Below, in pieces: positions 13,843 through 20,821 of a stretch of 29,445 nucleotides of DNA. How positions within the stretch are numbered: the first letter of the stretch is position 1; each line of letters starts with the position of its first letter. The DNA comes from a virus. A model generated the notes under the pieces. The model was given only the letters and a program-made list of their open reading frames with translations. It had not been told where the DNA came from and searched no databases. The position numbers and the translations under genes are program-made. The DNA is taken from IMG/VR virus record IMGVR_UViG_3300032289_001077, positions 1 to 29,445 of that record. One strand, 5' to 3'.

Positions 13843-13909
13843 TTGACTTTTGGGGTTTGTTCTGCTATACTTCTAGTATAAAGAAAGTTGAGAAAGGTTC
13901 TCAAACTAG
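13843..13909 (+). promoter_or_regulatory. Promoter TTGACT-17-TATACT and leader hairpin, copy 2
   Basis: TTGACT (13843-13848) and TATACT (13866-13871) are 17 bp apart, with TGC before the -10. The leader carries CTAGT/ACTAG flanks and a TTGAGAA-AGG-TTCTCAA stem (13888-13904). Compared with copy 1 the stem bases differ on both arms and pairing is kept. Confidence 0.75.
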
Positions 13910-13920
13910 AAAGGGTCAAA

Positions 13921-14040
13921 ATGACTAACAGAATATTCGAACAAGGTAACTCTCCAGAAATGGCTCAATGGTTAGGGTATGTAAAATGCTCTAAGTGTGA
14001 AAGAGTCACAGCGTGGGAAACCTGCGTAATGTGTCGCTAA
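13921..14040 (+). CDS. Micro Zn-ribbon protein (39 aa)
   Basis: The ORF (MTNRIFEQGNSPEMAQWLGY...) has VKCSKCERV and TCVMCR, two CxxC pairs 13 residues apart. AGAAAGGG is the SD. A strong promoter with a structured leader precedes it, which argues that this very small protein is made in quantity. Confidence 0.68.
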   Translation: MTNRIFEQGNSPEMAQWLGYVKCSKCERVTAWETCVMCR

Positions 14041-14253
14041 TCACACAAACTAGACAGCGTGTCGTCTTGACTTTTCGCCTCTAGTGTGATAGTCTTACTA
14101 CATAAGAAAAACTAAATAAAGGACAAATTGGCTAATGAGCCTAAGCAAATAAATGTGATGTAAATCACAGTGAGCCTTAGCAAATAAGTAGCCAAAATGT
14201 CAGACCCAAATGATAAGATAGTCTTATCAACTTAACAAGAAAGGTGATTCATA
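14041..14253 (+). promoter_or_regulatory. Intergenic regulatory region before the 14254 operon
   Basis: It contains TTGACT-17-TAGTCT at 14067-14096 with no ORF behind it, two copies of TGAGCCTnAGCAAATAA (14136-14152, 14171-14187) on either side of a perfect CRP-like site TGTGATGTAAATCACA (14154-14169), a TGTCAGACCC box and a perfect palindrome GATAAGA-TAG-TCTTATC (14213-14229) at the -10 of the downstream promoter. Confidence 0.65.
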
Positions 14254-14451
14254 ATGAATTACATTGTAACACTAGAAACCTTTACAGGTTCAACAAAAAA
14301 AATCAGCCTACCCTCAAAAGGTGCTGTTGCTCAATTCATCTCAAACTATCCAACACAATTACCTGTTGGCGTAGCCGTAAAAGTATCTTGTGACGCTCTA
14401 GGCGTTTCAGGCACACTTCGTGGCACTTCAACTCTTACTTACTCAAACTAA
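14254..14451 (+). CDS. Small hypothetical protein (65 aa)
   Basis: A beta-type small protein (MNYIVTLETFTGSTKKISLP, QLPVGVAVKVSCDALGVSGT) with SD AAAGGTG. No family recognised. It is the first gene of a three-gene operon. Confidence 0.75.
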   Translation: MNYIVTLETFTGSTKKISLPSKGAVAQFISNYPTQLPVGVAVKVSCDALGVSGTLRGTSTLTYSN

Positions 14452-14472
14452 AAGAATAGGAAATAAATAAAA

Positions 14473-14679
14473 ATGGTAGAAATCAAACACTCACTTCACT
14501 TCGTAACTCAGGTAGATGAAACTCATCCAATTGGTAAGCAATTGCTTGCTCTTGAAAATGAAATTCAAATCGTAATGCTTGAAGGTATGCTAAAAGACCT
14601 TCTAGTGCCTGCACTTAAGCCAGCCCTTGAGGAAATAAATAAAAATGGCTCATACGCAATTCTTAAGGTGGCAGAATAA
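14473..14679 (+). CDS. Small hypothetical protein (68 aa)
   Basis: Helical protein (HPIGKQLLALENEIQIVMLE, LLVPALKPALEEINKNG) with AGGAAA upstream. It joins the next gene by a TAATG overlap. Confidence 0.75.
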   Translation: MVEIKHSLHFVTQVDETHPIGKQLLALENEIQIVMLEGMLKDLLVPALKPALEEINKNGSYAILKVAE

Positions 14680-14870
14680 TGATGACACGAAAAGACTATG
14701 TGGCAACTGCTGAAATTCTTAGCACTTATTCAGATTCAATTGACCCAATTGCTTTTGAAGAATTAGTCTATGATTTTTCTGATATGTTTTTATCAGATAA
14801 TCCAAGATTTAATCCTATGACTTTTAAAAGTGCTTGCTATGTAAATGATTTAGCACATAACGCTTCATAA
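14679..14870 (+). CDS. Conserved actinophage-type small protein (63 aa)
   Basis: MTRKDYVATAEILSTYSD, a central acidic FEELVYDFSDMFLSDNPRFN and FKSACYVNDL fit a small protein family that I recall from many actinobacteriophage genomes; no function is known. The start overlaps the upstream stop (TAATG), with a second ATG as the next codon. Confidence 0.78.
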   Translation: MMTRKDYVATAEILSTYSDSIDPIAFEELVYDFSDMFLSDNPRFNPMTFKSACYVNDLAHNAS

Positions 14871-14878
14871 AATAAAAT

Positions 14879-14910
14879 CCTGAGCAAGATCTAAAACTGC
14901 TCAAATTTTG
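14879..14910 (+). terminator. 3' hairpin element, copy 1 (CCTGAGCA ... TGCTCA)
   Basis: TGAGCA (14881-14886) pairs with TGCTCA (14898-14903), followed by AATTTT. It begins 8 nt after a stop codon. Related CCTGAG...AAACTGCT(C) elements follow other genes at 18583, 19308 and 20553, and one lies at 18770. Confidence 0.55.
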
Positions 14911-15140
14911 GCCCGAGGCGATGTGATGTAAAACACATTTAGAATACGGCGTGTCGCCTTGACTTTTTGACATTTATCTGATAGGCTTGCCTAGTAAAAT
15001 TAAATAAAACTACAAAATAGTGTGATTAAACTCACATTTAAAATGTCCTAAATGTCCAATTTTGGATTTGATTTTGTCAGTCAAAAATGATACGCTTACA
15101 TAGTAATAAGTTAATTAACAAAAAGAAAGAGGTGCGCCTA
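14911..15140 (+). promoter_or_regulatory. Intergenic cassette before the 15141 operon
   Basis: In order it has GGCCCGAGG, a CRP-like site with one mismatch (14922-14937), TTGACT-17-TAGGCT (about 14953-14981) with no ORF directly behind it, a perfect CRP-like site TGTGATTAAACTCACA (15021-15036), two AATGTCC boxes (15042, 15051), TTGTCAG and a weak TGATACGCT -10. Confidence 0.6.
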
Positions 15141-15347
15141 ATGGCTACCAAACTATACACAATCGAAAGCCTACTTGTAGGGAAAAACTATCGCTCACGC
15201 AATCGCCACTTTGAGGGTGAAATTGTATCTGCTGAAAAGCGTGAAGGTATTTGGTATGGAGAAAATACTGAAGCCTACTTAATTGAAGTCAATGCTAAAG
15301 GCTTGAAAAATAAATTCGCAACTATCGCAGTTAAGGTAGGTGAATAA
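15141..15347 (+). CDS. Small hypothetical protein (68 aa)
   Basis: The ATG at 15141 (MATKLYTIESLLVGKNYRSR) has AGAGGTG as SD; the open frame runs 18 codons further up without one. It looks like a small SH3-like beta protein (GEIVSAEKREGIWYGENTEA, YLIEVNAKG). Function unknown. Confidence 0.75.
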   Translation: MATKLYTIESLLVGKNYRSRNRHFEGEIVSAEKREGIWYGENTEAYLIEVNAKGLKNKFATIAVKVGE

Positions 15348-15349
15348 TA

Positions 15350-15493
15350 ATGGGATACATAGAAATTTTTAGAATTGACAATGAGGGTGCAGGTTGGATA
15401 GACTTGGCTCAAGCAAACTCAGATGAGTTATTTAATTTGGAAGTGGGCTTACTTAATGAAGGCGCACTATTTACAACGAAAGAGGCTGACTAA
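15350..15493 (+). CDS. Small hypothetical protein (47 aa)
   Basis: An acidic ORF (MGYIEIFRIDNEGAGWIDLA) three nt past the previous stop codon, ending in a TAATG overlap with the next gene. No family recognised. Confidence 0.68.
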   Translation: MGYIEIFRIDNEGAGWIDLAQANSDELFNLEVGLLNEGALFTTKEAD

Positions 15494-15711
15494 TGAATGA
15501 CTACCTATACTCCGTAACTTGCACTTATGACTCTGCACCCACTCCTAATTGGGTTGGTCGTTATAGTGATGCTCTAACTGCCGTTGAAACTTTCCAACAA
15601 TTTGTTGATAGTGGAGATGCTAAACAATACTCAACAGTTAATCTTTCTGAGCCTTCAGGCAAGATGCACACAAAAACTTTCTACACTACAGGAATGGTGG
15701 TAACACGATAA
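15493..15711 (+). CDS. Small hypothetical protein (72 aa)
   Basis: A beta-alpha-beta type protein (YLYSVTCTYDSAPTPNWVGR, ALTAVETFQQFVDSGDA, KTFYTTGMV). TAATG overlaps on both sides place it firmly in the operon. No family named. Confidence 0.75.
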   Translation: MNDYLYSVTCTYDSAPTPNWVGRYSDALTAVETFQQFVDSGDAKQYSTVNLSEPSGKMHTKTFYTTGMVVTR

Positions 15712-15986
15712 TGGGAAGCGTAACAGCAATTGGATTAGCAGATAGCGTCCTAGACTTAGAAACACAATTAGCCTATCACTTACAGGGCAATCACTATCCA
15801 CCAGTGCCACTTTCTATGGTGCAACCTTGCATAGAGGCTATTGACGCATACTATGATGAGGACTATGAAAGATTTATTGCTATGCCTGAAGGCGTATTCT
15901 ATAAAGGAATGAGCCACGCTCCAGCAAGAGCAATTGTAGACCAGCACCACTTATCTTGGTTTATTGACCCAGTAGATGAGGAATAA
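15711..15986 (+). CDS. Conserved actinophage-type protein (91 aa)
   Basis: QLAYHLQGNHYPPVPLSMVQ, PCIEAIDAYYDEDYERFIAM, PEGVFYKGMSHAPARAIVDQ and HHLSWFI form a pattern I associate with a small conserved protein of actinobacteriophages. Conserved His pairs (NHYP, DQHH) could bind metal. Function unknown. It is coupled to the upstream gene by TAATG. Confidence 0.8.
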   Translation: MGSVTAIGLADSVLDLETQLAYHLQGNHYPPVPLSMVQPCIEAIDAYYDEDYERFIAMPEGVFYKGMSHAPARAIVDQHHLSWFIDPVDEE

Positions 15987-15987
15987 A

Positions 15988-16230
15988 ATGTCTGCTACAA
16001 TGGTAAACGTGCAATTAATACACGCAGATAATTTACAGCCAGATCAATTAATGGCTGATGATTTAATAAAAATTAACGATGACATCGTTGAAGTTATTTC
16101 TGTTGATAGTGATTCAACTGGAGATATTTACAGCGTAGAGATACAAAATGAATTTGGTGAAAGAGAAGTAGTAGAGTATTCTTACACTGATTTAATTCCT
16201 CTTTATGTTTTTATTGATGAACAAGAATAA
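15988..16230 (+). CDS. Small acidic beta protein (80 aa)
   Basis: The start at 15988 (MSATMVNVQLIHADNLQPDQ) follows the upstream stop by one base. The middle (LIKINDDIVEVISVDSDSTG, IYSVEIQNEFGEREVVEYSY) suggests a small beta barrel. It ends the operon. Confidence 0.72.
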   Translation: MSATMVNVQLIHADNLQPDQLMADDLIKINDDIVEVISVDSDSTGDIYSVEIQNEFGEREVVEYSYTDLIPLYVFIDEQE

Positions 16231-16435
16231 TTAATTTTTGGGGCCCGAGGATTTTACTCGGCGCTGATGGGCGTGTCTGTGTATAACCCTGTGGATACTC
16301 ACTAGTAACCTATATAAAATATCTTTAAGAAGGCTATTTTTCTTTTCCCCAATTCTGGGCTGGCAAAAATTTTTGTGATTTTAATCACACGATTTATATT
16401 TGACATTTTTAGTAGATTTATGTTAGTATTGCTAT
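16231..16435 (+). promoter_or_regulatory. Intergenic cassette with perfect CRP-like site and promoter
   Basis: It holds GGGGCCCGAGG, a near-DnaA box TGTGGATAC (16290-16298), a perfect CRP-like TGTGATTTTAATCACA (16374-16389) and TTGACA (16400-16405) 18 bp from TAGTAT (16424-16429). The -10 ends 6 nt before the ATG at 16436. Confidence 0.65.
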
Positions 16436-16582
16436 ATGAAGAAATCAAAAGAGGAATTACGTAGGCTTATGGAATTACGCCGTAGCAACGCTGCCTCTGC
16501 CGTGCCTTCAAAGAAAGCCTACAACCGTAGGAAATGTCAGTCCCAACTGATAGAATTAAAGAAAACAAAGGAGACCCCCTAA
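16436..16582 (+). CDS. Small basic protein (48 aa)
   Basis: A Lys/Arg-rich helical ORF (MKKSKEELRRLMELRRSNAA ...) that could bind nucleic acid. TAGTAT ends 6 nt upstream of the ATG and there is no SD, so it is predicted leaderless. Its stop overlaps the next ATG (TAATG), and the next gene's SD AAAGGAG lies inside its 3' end. Confidence 0.65.
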   Translation: MKKSKEELRRLMELRRSNAASAVPSKKAYNRRKCQSQLIELKKTKETP

Positions 16583-16761
16583 TGGCTAATATGTATGAAG
16601 ATGAAATGTTTGATGAGTATTACTCAACAACCTGTCCAGAATGTCAAGAAAACTCTGTTGACATTTATGAAGAAAAGTGCACTCATTGCTTGCTAGAAGA
16701 AATGTCCGCTCACTATAATGAAGACATTGCTCTAGAAATGAGTCTTGGCCTTGATTACTAA
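16582..16761 (+). CDS. Small Zn-ribbon protein (59 aa)
   Basis: MANMYEDEMFDEYYSTTCPE, then ENSVDIYEEKCTHCLLEEM, give CxxC ... CxxC. AAAGGAG is the SD and its start overlaps the upstream stop. The acidic, metal-binding protein precedes and overlaps the GP88-family gene. Confidence 0.72.
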   Translation: MANMYEDEMFDEYYSTTCPECQENSVDIYEEKCTHCLLEEMSAHYNEDIALEMSLGLDY

Positions 16762-17485
16762 TGAACTTAAACTCAAAAGATCTAACGACAGAAAGGTTGC
16801 TAACCTTGTCACAAAAAATGGAAAGCAAGCCGCAATCGCAAATACCTTTGGCCTACCTGCTGGAAAGGCTTTCTCGTGCCCTGGTGCCACTAGTGTTTGT
16901 GAAAGCGTTTGCTACGCAGGAAAACTTGAAAAACTATTCAAAGGTGTAAAGGCTAACCTATTACACAATTGGTCCCTACTCAAAGACGCTAATCAATTAA
17001 CTATGGAGACACTGTTAACTGATATGATTAATGATTTCCGTGCAGACTGCTTAAAGAAAGACGCCCCTATGCTATTTCGCATTCACTGGGACGGCGACTT
17101 CTTTAACGATGACTATACCAACGCCTGGAAGAATGTAATCAATAACAACCCTGATATTCAATTCTGGGTTTACACACGTGTAAAGTCTGCAGCGCTTATT
17201 CTTAAGGATGTATCTAATCTTTCATTGTATTTCTCTGCAGACAGTGAGAATGTAAAAACTGCCGTTGATCTAAAAATTAATAGCGGTGTGCGTATGGCAT
17301 ACCTTGCTAAGAATTTTGCTATTGGCCAGGCAGATGTAAAAGAAATGATAGGTCGCCCTGCTGCTAAGTGTCCTGAGAATAATAAACAAATTCCACTTAT
17401 CTCAACAAATGGATCCGCTTGTGTTTCTTGCTCACTTTGTGTATACTCTAAGAGTGATATTATTTTCTCTGCGAGTAAAAAGTAA
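16745..17485 (+). CDS. GP88-family phage protein (246 aa)
   Basis: ELKLKRSNDRKVANLVTKNG, then GLPAGKAFSCPGATSVCESV with CYAGK, then HWDGDFFNDDYTNAW and YTRVKSAALI are the hallmark blocks of the GP88 family (named after a mycobacteriophage protein). Two cysteine clusters, CPGATSVCESVCYAG and CVSCSLCVYS, suggest metal or Fe-S binding. Function is unknown. No ATG lies near the N-terminus; TTG at 16745 or 16751 must serve, overlapping the upstream gene by about 17 nt. Full length for the family. Confidence 0.85.
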   Translation: MALITNELKLKRSNDRKVANLVTKNGKQAAIANTFGLPAGKAFSCPGATSVCESVCYAGKLEKLFKGVKANLLHNWSLLKDANQLTMETLLTDMINDFRADCLKKDAPMLFRIHWDGDFFNDDYTNAWKNVINNNPDIQFWVYTRVKSAALILKDVSNLSLYFSADSENVKTAVDLKINSGVRMAYLAKNFAIGQADVKEMIGRPAAKCPENNKQIPLISTNGSACVSCSLCVYSKSDIIFSASKK

Positions 17486-17554
17486 ATGAGTTTTTGGTTT
17501 TATTTTCTCATGGTACTAATCATAATGGTTAGCATGTTAGGAGGTTCAGGTTAA
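17486..17554 (+). CDS. Membrane micro-protein (22 aa)
   Basis: Twenty-two residues, almost all one membrane helix (MSFWFYFLMVLIIMVSMLGG), beginning at the base after the GP88 stop codon. It resembles the other membrane micro-proteins at 12356, 13671 and 24927 in design. Support is position and composition only. Confidence 0.42.
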   Translation: MSFWFYFLMVLIIMVSMLGGSG

Positions 17555-17833
17555 TCCCTGAATTTTTCCTCGGGGGCAAGACTGGTCATTTGTCAAGTTC
17601 AACACGCAGGTTTACGATGTGATCTTTCTCACCCCCTGAATTTGAGGCAGGATTTGTATTTTTGAGATTTTTCTGCTAAAATTGTATTATAAGCAGAAAG
17701 CCTAGTGACGCAAATCACATAAAAAATGTCTCACATTTTGAGATTATTTGGAAATGGATTTGTTATTTCTTAGATTTTTTGCTATACTTAATAAATAAGG
17801 CAAACCAGCCCAATAAACAGAAAAGAGAAACAA
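17555..17833 (+). promoter_or_regulatory. Intergenic cassette with two promoters
   Basis: It holds a CCTCGGGG block, TTACGATGTGATC, a CRP-like site with one mismatch (17618-17633), TTGTAT-17-TAAAAT (17654-17682) whose -10 sits within the inverted repeat TTCTGCT/AGCAGAA (17671-17698), a second CRP-like site (17704-17719), an AATGTC box and TTGTTA-17-TATACT (17760-17788). Only the second promoter directly precedes a gene. Confidence 0.6.
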
Positions 17834-18001
17834 ATGACAGTAGCAACAGCAACATACAAGGTAGGCGACCTATACACTTCACAGAAGTCAAAGGTAACAG
17901 GAACAATCTTGGAAATCGCACCTAGCAAGACAGGCGACACAGTTCGTGTTAAGTTAGATGTAAATGGTAACACACGCTGGACAACTTGGACAGCAAAGTA
18001 A
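17834..18001 (+). CDS. Conserved actinophage-type small protein (55 aa)
   Basis: MTVATATYKVGDLYTSQKSK, GTILEIAPSKTGDTVRVKLD and TRWTTWTAK describe a small SH3/Tudor-like beta barrel; I recall this family from actinobacteriophages. A tight promoter (TTGTTA-17-TATACT) lies about 45 nt upstream. The gene stands alone and is followed by a strong hairpin, which fits high expression. Function unknown. Confidence 0.78.
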   Translation: MTVATATYKVGDLYTSQKSKVTGTILEIAPSKTGDTVRVKLDVNGNTRWTTWTAK

Positions 18002-18029
18002 AATAGTATAACGAAACAGGGGCAGTTTA

Positions 18030-18081
18030 GGAGAGTGTTCTAGCCCAATGTCGTAAGTAAGAACTCTCCCCCCTTTTGGGG
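18030..18081 (+). terminator. Strong double hairpin after the 17834 gene
   Basis: GGAGAGTGTTCT (18030-18041) pairs with AGAACTCTCC (18060-18069) with one bulged base, and CCCC-TTTT-GGGG (18070-18081) follows at once. It is likely a terminator or a stable 3' end; the next -10 (TATAAT, 18101) lies 20 nt on. Confidence 0.65.
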
Positions 18082-18141
18082 AAATGTCAGACCCACCCCC
18101 TATAATAGAAAATAACCCACAAAAAGAAAAGAGAAAAACAA

Positions 18142-18567
18142 ATGGCAACAAAAAGCAAAGCAATCTCAGTAAAGGTGGCAACACCAAAGGTAATCAAGGC
18201 ACTAGAAGGCGCACTAGCAAAACTAGAACTTGACTACACATCACAGGAAACCAACGAAGCAAAGTTTCAGAAGGAACACGAAAAGTGGAAAAAGGAACTT
18301 ATTGACTATGCGGTAGCAAACATCAAGAAGGCAGAAAACTTCCGCACCAACTTCCGTTCTTGGAACAATCAACTCAACATTGACTTTGACCTAACAGTAT
18401 CAGAGAAGGACTTGCCAAAAGAGCCTGTAAAGGATTTTGAGTCAATCTCTATCTACAACTATCGTGAGCAGAAAGAGGAAATCTCTAATGCTATCCGTAT
18501 CCTAAAGATGACAGATGAGGAAGTAGTTTCCACATCAACTTATCAAGCGGTTGCTCGTTATCTCTAA
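18142..18567 (+). CDS. Conserved helical phage protein (141 aa)
   Basis: The N-terminal part (KVATPKVIKALEGALAKLEL) and the Lys/Glu-rich middle (KFQKEHEKWKKELIDYAVAN) are strongly helical, and the C-terminus holds ISNAIRILKMTDEEVVSTST. It looks like a nucleic-acid-related or host-modulating early protein; no function known. A TGTCAGACCC box and TATAAT at 18101 lie upstream, giving an about 30-nt leader. Confidence 0.78.
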   Translation: MATKSKAISVKVATPKVIKALEGALAKLELDYTSQETNEAKFQKEHEKWKKELIDYAVANIKKAENFRTNFRSWNNQLNIDFDLTVSEKDLPKEPVKDFESISIYNYREQKEEISNAIRILKMTDEEVVSTSTYQAVARYL

Positions 18568-18869
18568 CTAGATAATAAACGACCTGAGTATGTCGCTAAA
18601 CTGCTCACACAATTAAATAATTGGGAGTGGGTTTCAAACTAACCTAGGTGCCTACTCCCTTTATAGTTGAGGCAAGGGGCTCAGAGCCTCTCTCAATTCG
18701 CCAGGCTGATTAGGGCGATCATAGAAATACTATAGAGCAAGGCTCCTGCAGGCCTAAAGAAGCAGACATCCTGAGCAAGATCCAAAAAGGCTCACCCGCA
18801 AGGGTCATTGACAATTGTCAGTGGCCAGTAGTACAATTAAACTAACCAACAAACAGAAAGAGGCCCCCA
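18568..18869 (+). other. Intergenic region dense in inverted repeats
   Basis: No ORF. It carries the CCTGAG element (18583-18607), GGGAGT/ACTCCC (18623-18659) followed by TTTAT, GGCTC-A-GAGCC nested in TTGAGG...CTCAA (about 18668-18697), AGGC...GCCT around CTGCAG (about 18740-18755) and a second CCTGAGCA element (18770-18794), then a possible TTGACA-18-TACAAT. It may be one or more structured RNAs. I checked for a tRNA and could not fold one. Confidence 0.5.
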
Positions 18870-19289
18870 ATGGACCAAACAACAAACATCGTAGTGAATG
18901 CAACAGAAGACTTTCTTCGTGATTCACTAGCCAAAGCAACATTGCGTATTGGAGAACTAGAAGAGCATATCTCTAAGGTAACCCAGCGCTCATATGCAGA
19001 TTCTGCAGAACGTAACCGTATGGTTGAATCAATGCAAGAGTGGACCTTGTCAGCACTTGAAGCAGGCTCAATCAATGAGACAGAAGCAGAAGAAATTGCT
19101 GAAATTATGGGCTTTGAATTAACAAAAGAATTCGAAGTTGAAGTTACAGTTATGTATTCTGTTACCGTTAATGCACGTACAGAAGAAGATGCACAGAATG
19201 CAATTCACGATATTGATTTTGATACAGTGCAATATAACTCAGATAATATTTCTTGGTTATCATCATCAATTGACAGAGTGGATATTTAG
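18870..19289 (+). CDS. Hypothetical protein with N-terminal coiled coil (139 aa)
   Basis: Residues 10-70 form a helical region (FLRDSLAKATLRIGELEEHI, ERNRMVESMQEWTLSALEAG), followed by an acidic beta-rich C-terminal domain (EFEVEVTVMYSVTVNARTEE, DAQNAIHDIDFDTVQ). GAGGCC is the SD. No family is recognised. It stands alone between two regulatory cassettes. Confidence 0.78.
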   Translation: MDQTTNIVVNATEDFLRDSLAKATLRIGELEEHISKVTQRSYADSAERNRMVESMQEWTLSALEAGSINETEAEEIAEIMGFELTKEFEVEVTVMYSVTVNARTEEDAQNAIHDIDFDTVQYNSDNISWLSSSIDRVDI

Positions 19290-19307
19290 TAGGGGGCTAC
19301 TAATAAA

Positions 19308-19516
19308 CCTGAGCACGTTTTAAAACTGCTTCTGCAATTCCCTGAAAAATTTCCCCGAGGCGCCTGTGGATAACTTTTGTCAAATCGACACGCCTTTACG
19401 ATAGTGTGATCTTTACCACAATGTCCAATTTGTCTATGATTAACTGTATGGATTTGCATATGTCAGCCAGTCCTGCTATACTTAGAATTCAACAACAAAA
19501 AGAAAGAAGGAATATC
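19308..19516 (+). promoter_or_regulatory. Intergenic cassette before the DUF932 gene, with DnaA box
   Basis: In order: CCTGAGCA element (19308), CCCCGAGG, a perfect DnaA box TGTGGATAA (19365-19373), TTTACGATAG, a CRP-like site with one mismatch TGTGATCTTTACCACA (19405-19420), an AATGTCC box, TGTCAG and an extended -10 TGCTATACT (hexamer 19477-19482). This is the most complete copy of the recurring cassette. Confidence 0.65.
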
Positions 19517-20533
19517 GTGGCTCACGATTTAGAAACACAAAATGGCAAGACCTCATTCGCATCATTCCGTGAACCTGCTTGGCACGGATTGGGAACTGTA
19601 TTCACAGAAGAAAAAACAACACAGGAAATGTTAGATTTGGCTAACCTTTCTAATTGGAATGTTCGCTTAGAAGATTTGGAAACCCCATCGCATCTAACAA
19701 GCGACAAGAACTACCAATATGTTCTACGCACTAATCCAACAGACAATTCACAGACAGACATTCTTGGTGTCGTAGGTGAGCGTTATCACGTTATGCAGAA
19801 TGAAGATTTATTTTCATTTGGCGATAACATTCTAGATGGTGGTGGACGATGGGAAACCGCTGGAGCAATTAAGGGTGGACGTGTTGTATTTGGTGCATTA
19901 GCACTAGAGCGTGAAACTGTTCTTGACCCTAGCGGTGTTGCAGATAAGGTAAAAACTTATTTGCTCATCAACACATCACACGATGGCTCAATCGCTATTC
20001 AAGCAAGCATCACACCTGTTCGTGTCGTGTGCGCTAACACTCTTAATCTTGCGCTTAACACTACAAAAAAGAAAAATGGTGTAAAGCAATCTTTCAAGAT
20101 TCGCCACACACAGACAGCACAAGGTAAGATTCAAGTTGCTCGTGAAACTCTTGGGCTTGCTCATAAGTATATGGATTCTTTTGACCTTATGGCTAAGGCT
20201 ATGATTGAAAAAGAAGTTTCTGCTAAGATGTTTAACGACATTATTCTTGCTGCATACCCAAAGCCTGAAAAAGATTCTAAGGGTGCTTTCAAGAAGTGGG
20301 AAAATAAAGTTGATGTTATCAACGATATTTACACAGGCGAATTTAACGGAATGATTTCTGGTAATGCGTGGGGTGCTTTTAATGCACTTACTGAACGTCT
20401 TGACTGGCATCGTTCTGCTCGTGGTGGTTCTAACGAATCTATTCTCGCATCTGCTAGTGGATTTGACCCTGCAATTAACGCAGAGAAAAATCGTTTGCTA
20501 AAAGTTGTGCAGAATGTTATGCAAATTGCATAG
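19517..20533 (+). CDS. DUF932 / TIGR03299-type phage-plasmid protein (338 aa)
   Basis: The start is GTG at 19517 (AHDLETQNGKTSFASFREPA follows), set by GAAGGA upstream; the frame is open further 5' but that part is promoter. AWHGLGTVF, then YQYVLRTNPTD, VVGERYHVMQN, GDNILDGGGRWETAGAIKGG, KTYLLINTSHDGS and SITPVRVVCANTLNLAL are the ordered landmarks of this family, which is common in phages and plasmids of diverse bacteria and whose function is unresolved. The C-terminal part contains EFNGMISGNAWGAFNALTER and DWH. The protein is full length. Confidence 0.9.
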   Translation: MAHDLETQNGKTSFASFREPAWHGLGTVFTEEKTTQEMLDLANLSNWNVRLEDLETPSHLTSDKNYQYVLRTNPTDNSQTDILGVVGERYHVMQNEDLFSFGDNILDGGGRWETAGAIKGGRVVFGALALERETVLDPSGVADKVKTYLLINTSHDGSIAIQASITPVRVVCANTLNLALNTTKKKNGVKQSFKIRHTQTAQGKIQVARETLGLAHKYMDSFDLMAKAMIEKEVSAKMFNDIILAAYPKPEKDSKGAFKKWENKVDVINDIYTGEFNGMISGNAWGAFNALTERLDWHRSARGGSNESILASASGFDPAINAEKNRLLKVVQNVMQIA

Positions 20534-20584
20534 CATAATTTAATAAATGCCACCTGAGTAAGTGGATGCAAAAACTGCTCATCT

Positions 20585-20658
20585 GGAGTGTTAGCATAGT
20601 AGGTTAATGCGCTACCCTGTCACGGTAGAGATCACGGGTTCAAGTCCCGTACACTTCG
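20585..20658 (+). tRNA. tRNA-Asp (anticodon GTC)
   Basis: The cloverleaf folds fully: acceptor GGAGTGT (20585-20591) with ACACTTC (20651-20657), including one G-U pair; D stem GCAT/ATGC; anticodon stem CTACC/GGTAG around CTGTCAC; T stem ACGGG/CCCGT with TTCAAGT. The discriminator is G and CCA is not encoded. It starts directly after a CCTGAG...CTGCTC element downstream of the DUF932 gene and is probably cotranscribed. Confidence 0.92.
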
Positions 20659-20821
20659 CTCAGCGTAAATGGGGCCCCGAGGAAATGTGATGTTGGTCAC
20701 ATAATATTTATAATAAAATAACTTTACGATAGAGTAATATTTTTCCCAAAATTTCTTTACGATAGGCAAAAATTTTCCCCCAAACCTTGCATTTGTCAGA
20801 CCCCTAGGCTATAATTAATAT
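20659..20821 (+). promoter_or_regulatory. Regulatory region before the 20822 operon
   Basis: It holds GGGGCCCCGAGG, a perfect-arm CRP-like TGTGATGTTGGTCACA (20686-20701), two TTACGAT repeats (20724, 20757) each followed by TTTTCCC(C), a TTGTCAGACCC box and TATAAT (20810-20815), which ends 6 nt before the ATG. Confidence 0.65.

Noticed and set aside
14136-14187. Leader peptides Met-Ser-Leu-Ser-Lys read from the two plus-strand repeats
   Set aside because: The minus-strand copies of the same motif do not keep the frame, so the motif is more likely a DNA or RNA element.
16761-16949. 62-aa ORF starting with ATG inside the GP88 gene
   Set aside because: It is out of frame with GP88, whose conserved blocks begin within the first residues after the TTG start.
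18623-18760. Second tRNA
   Set aside because: Paired ends GGGAGT/ACTCCC exist but no anticodon arm or T arm with TTC loop can be formed.
19406-19516. Upstream extension of the DUF932 ORF to an ATG at 19406
   Set aside because: This part overlaps the CRP-like site and TATACT promoter; the family N-terminus and GAAGGA SD fit the GTG at 19517.
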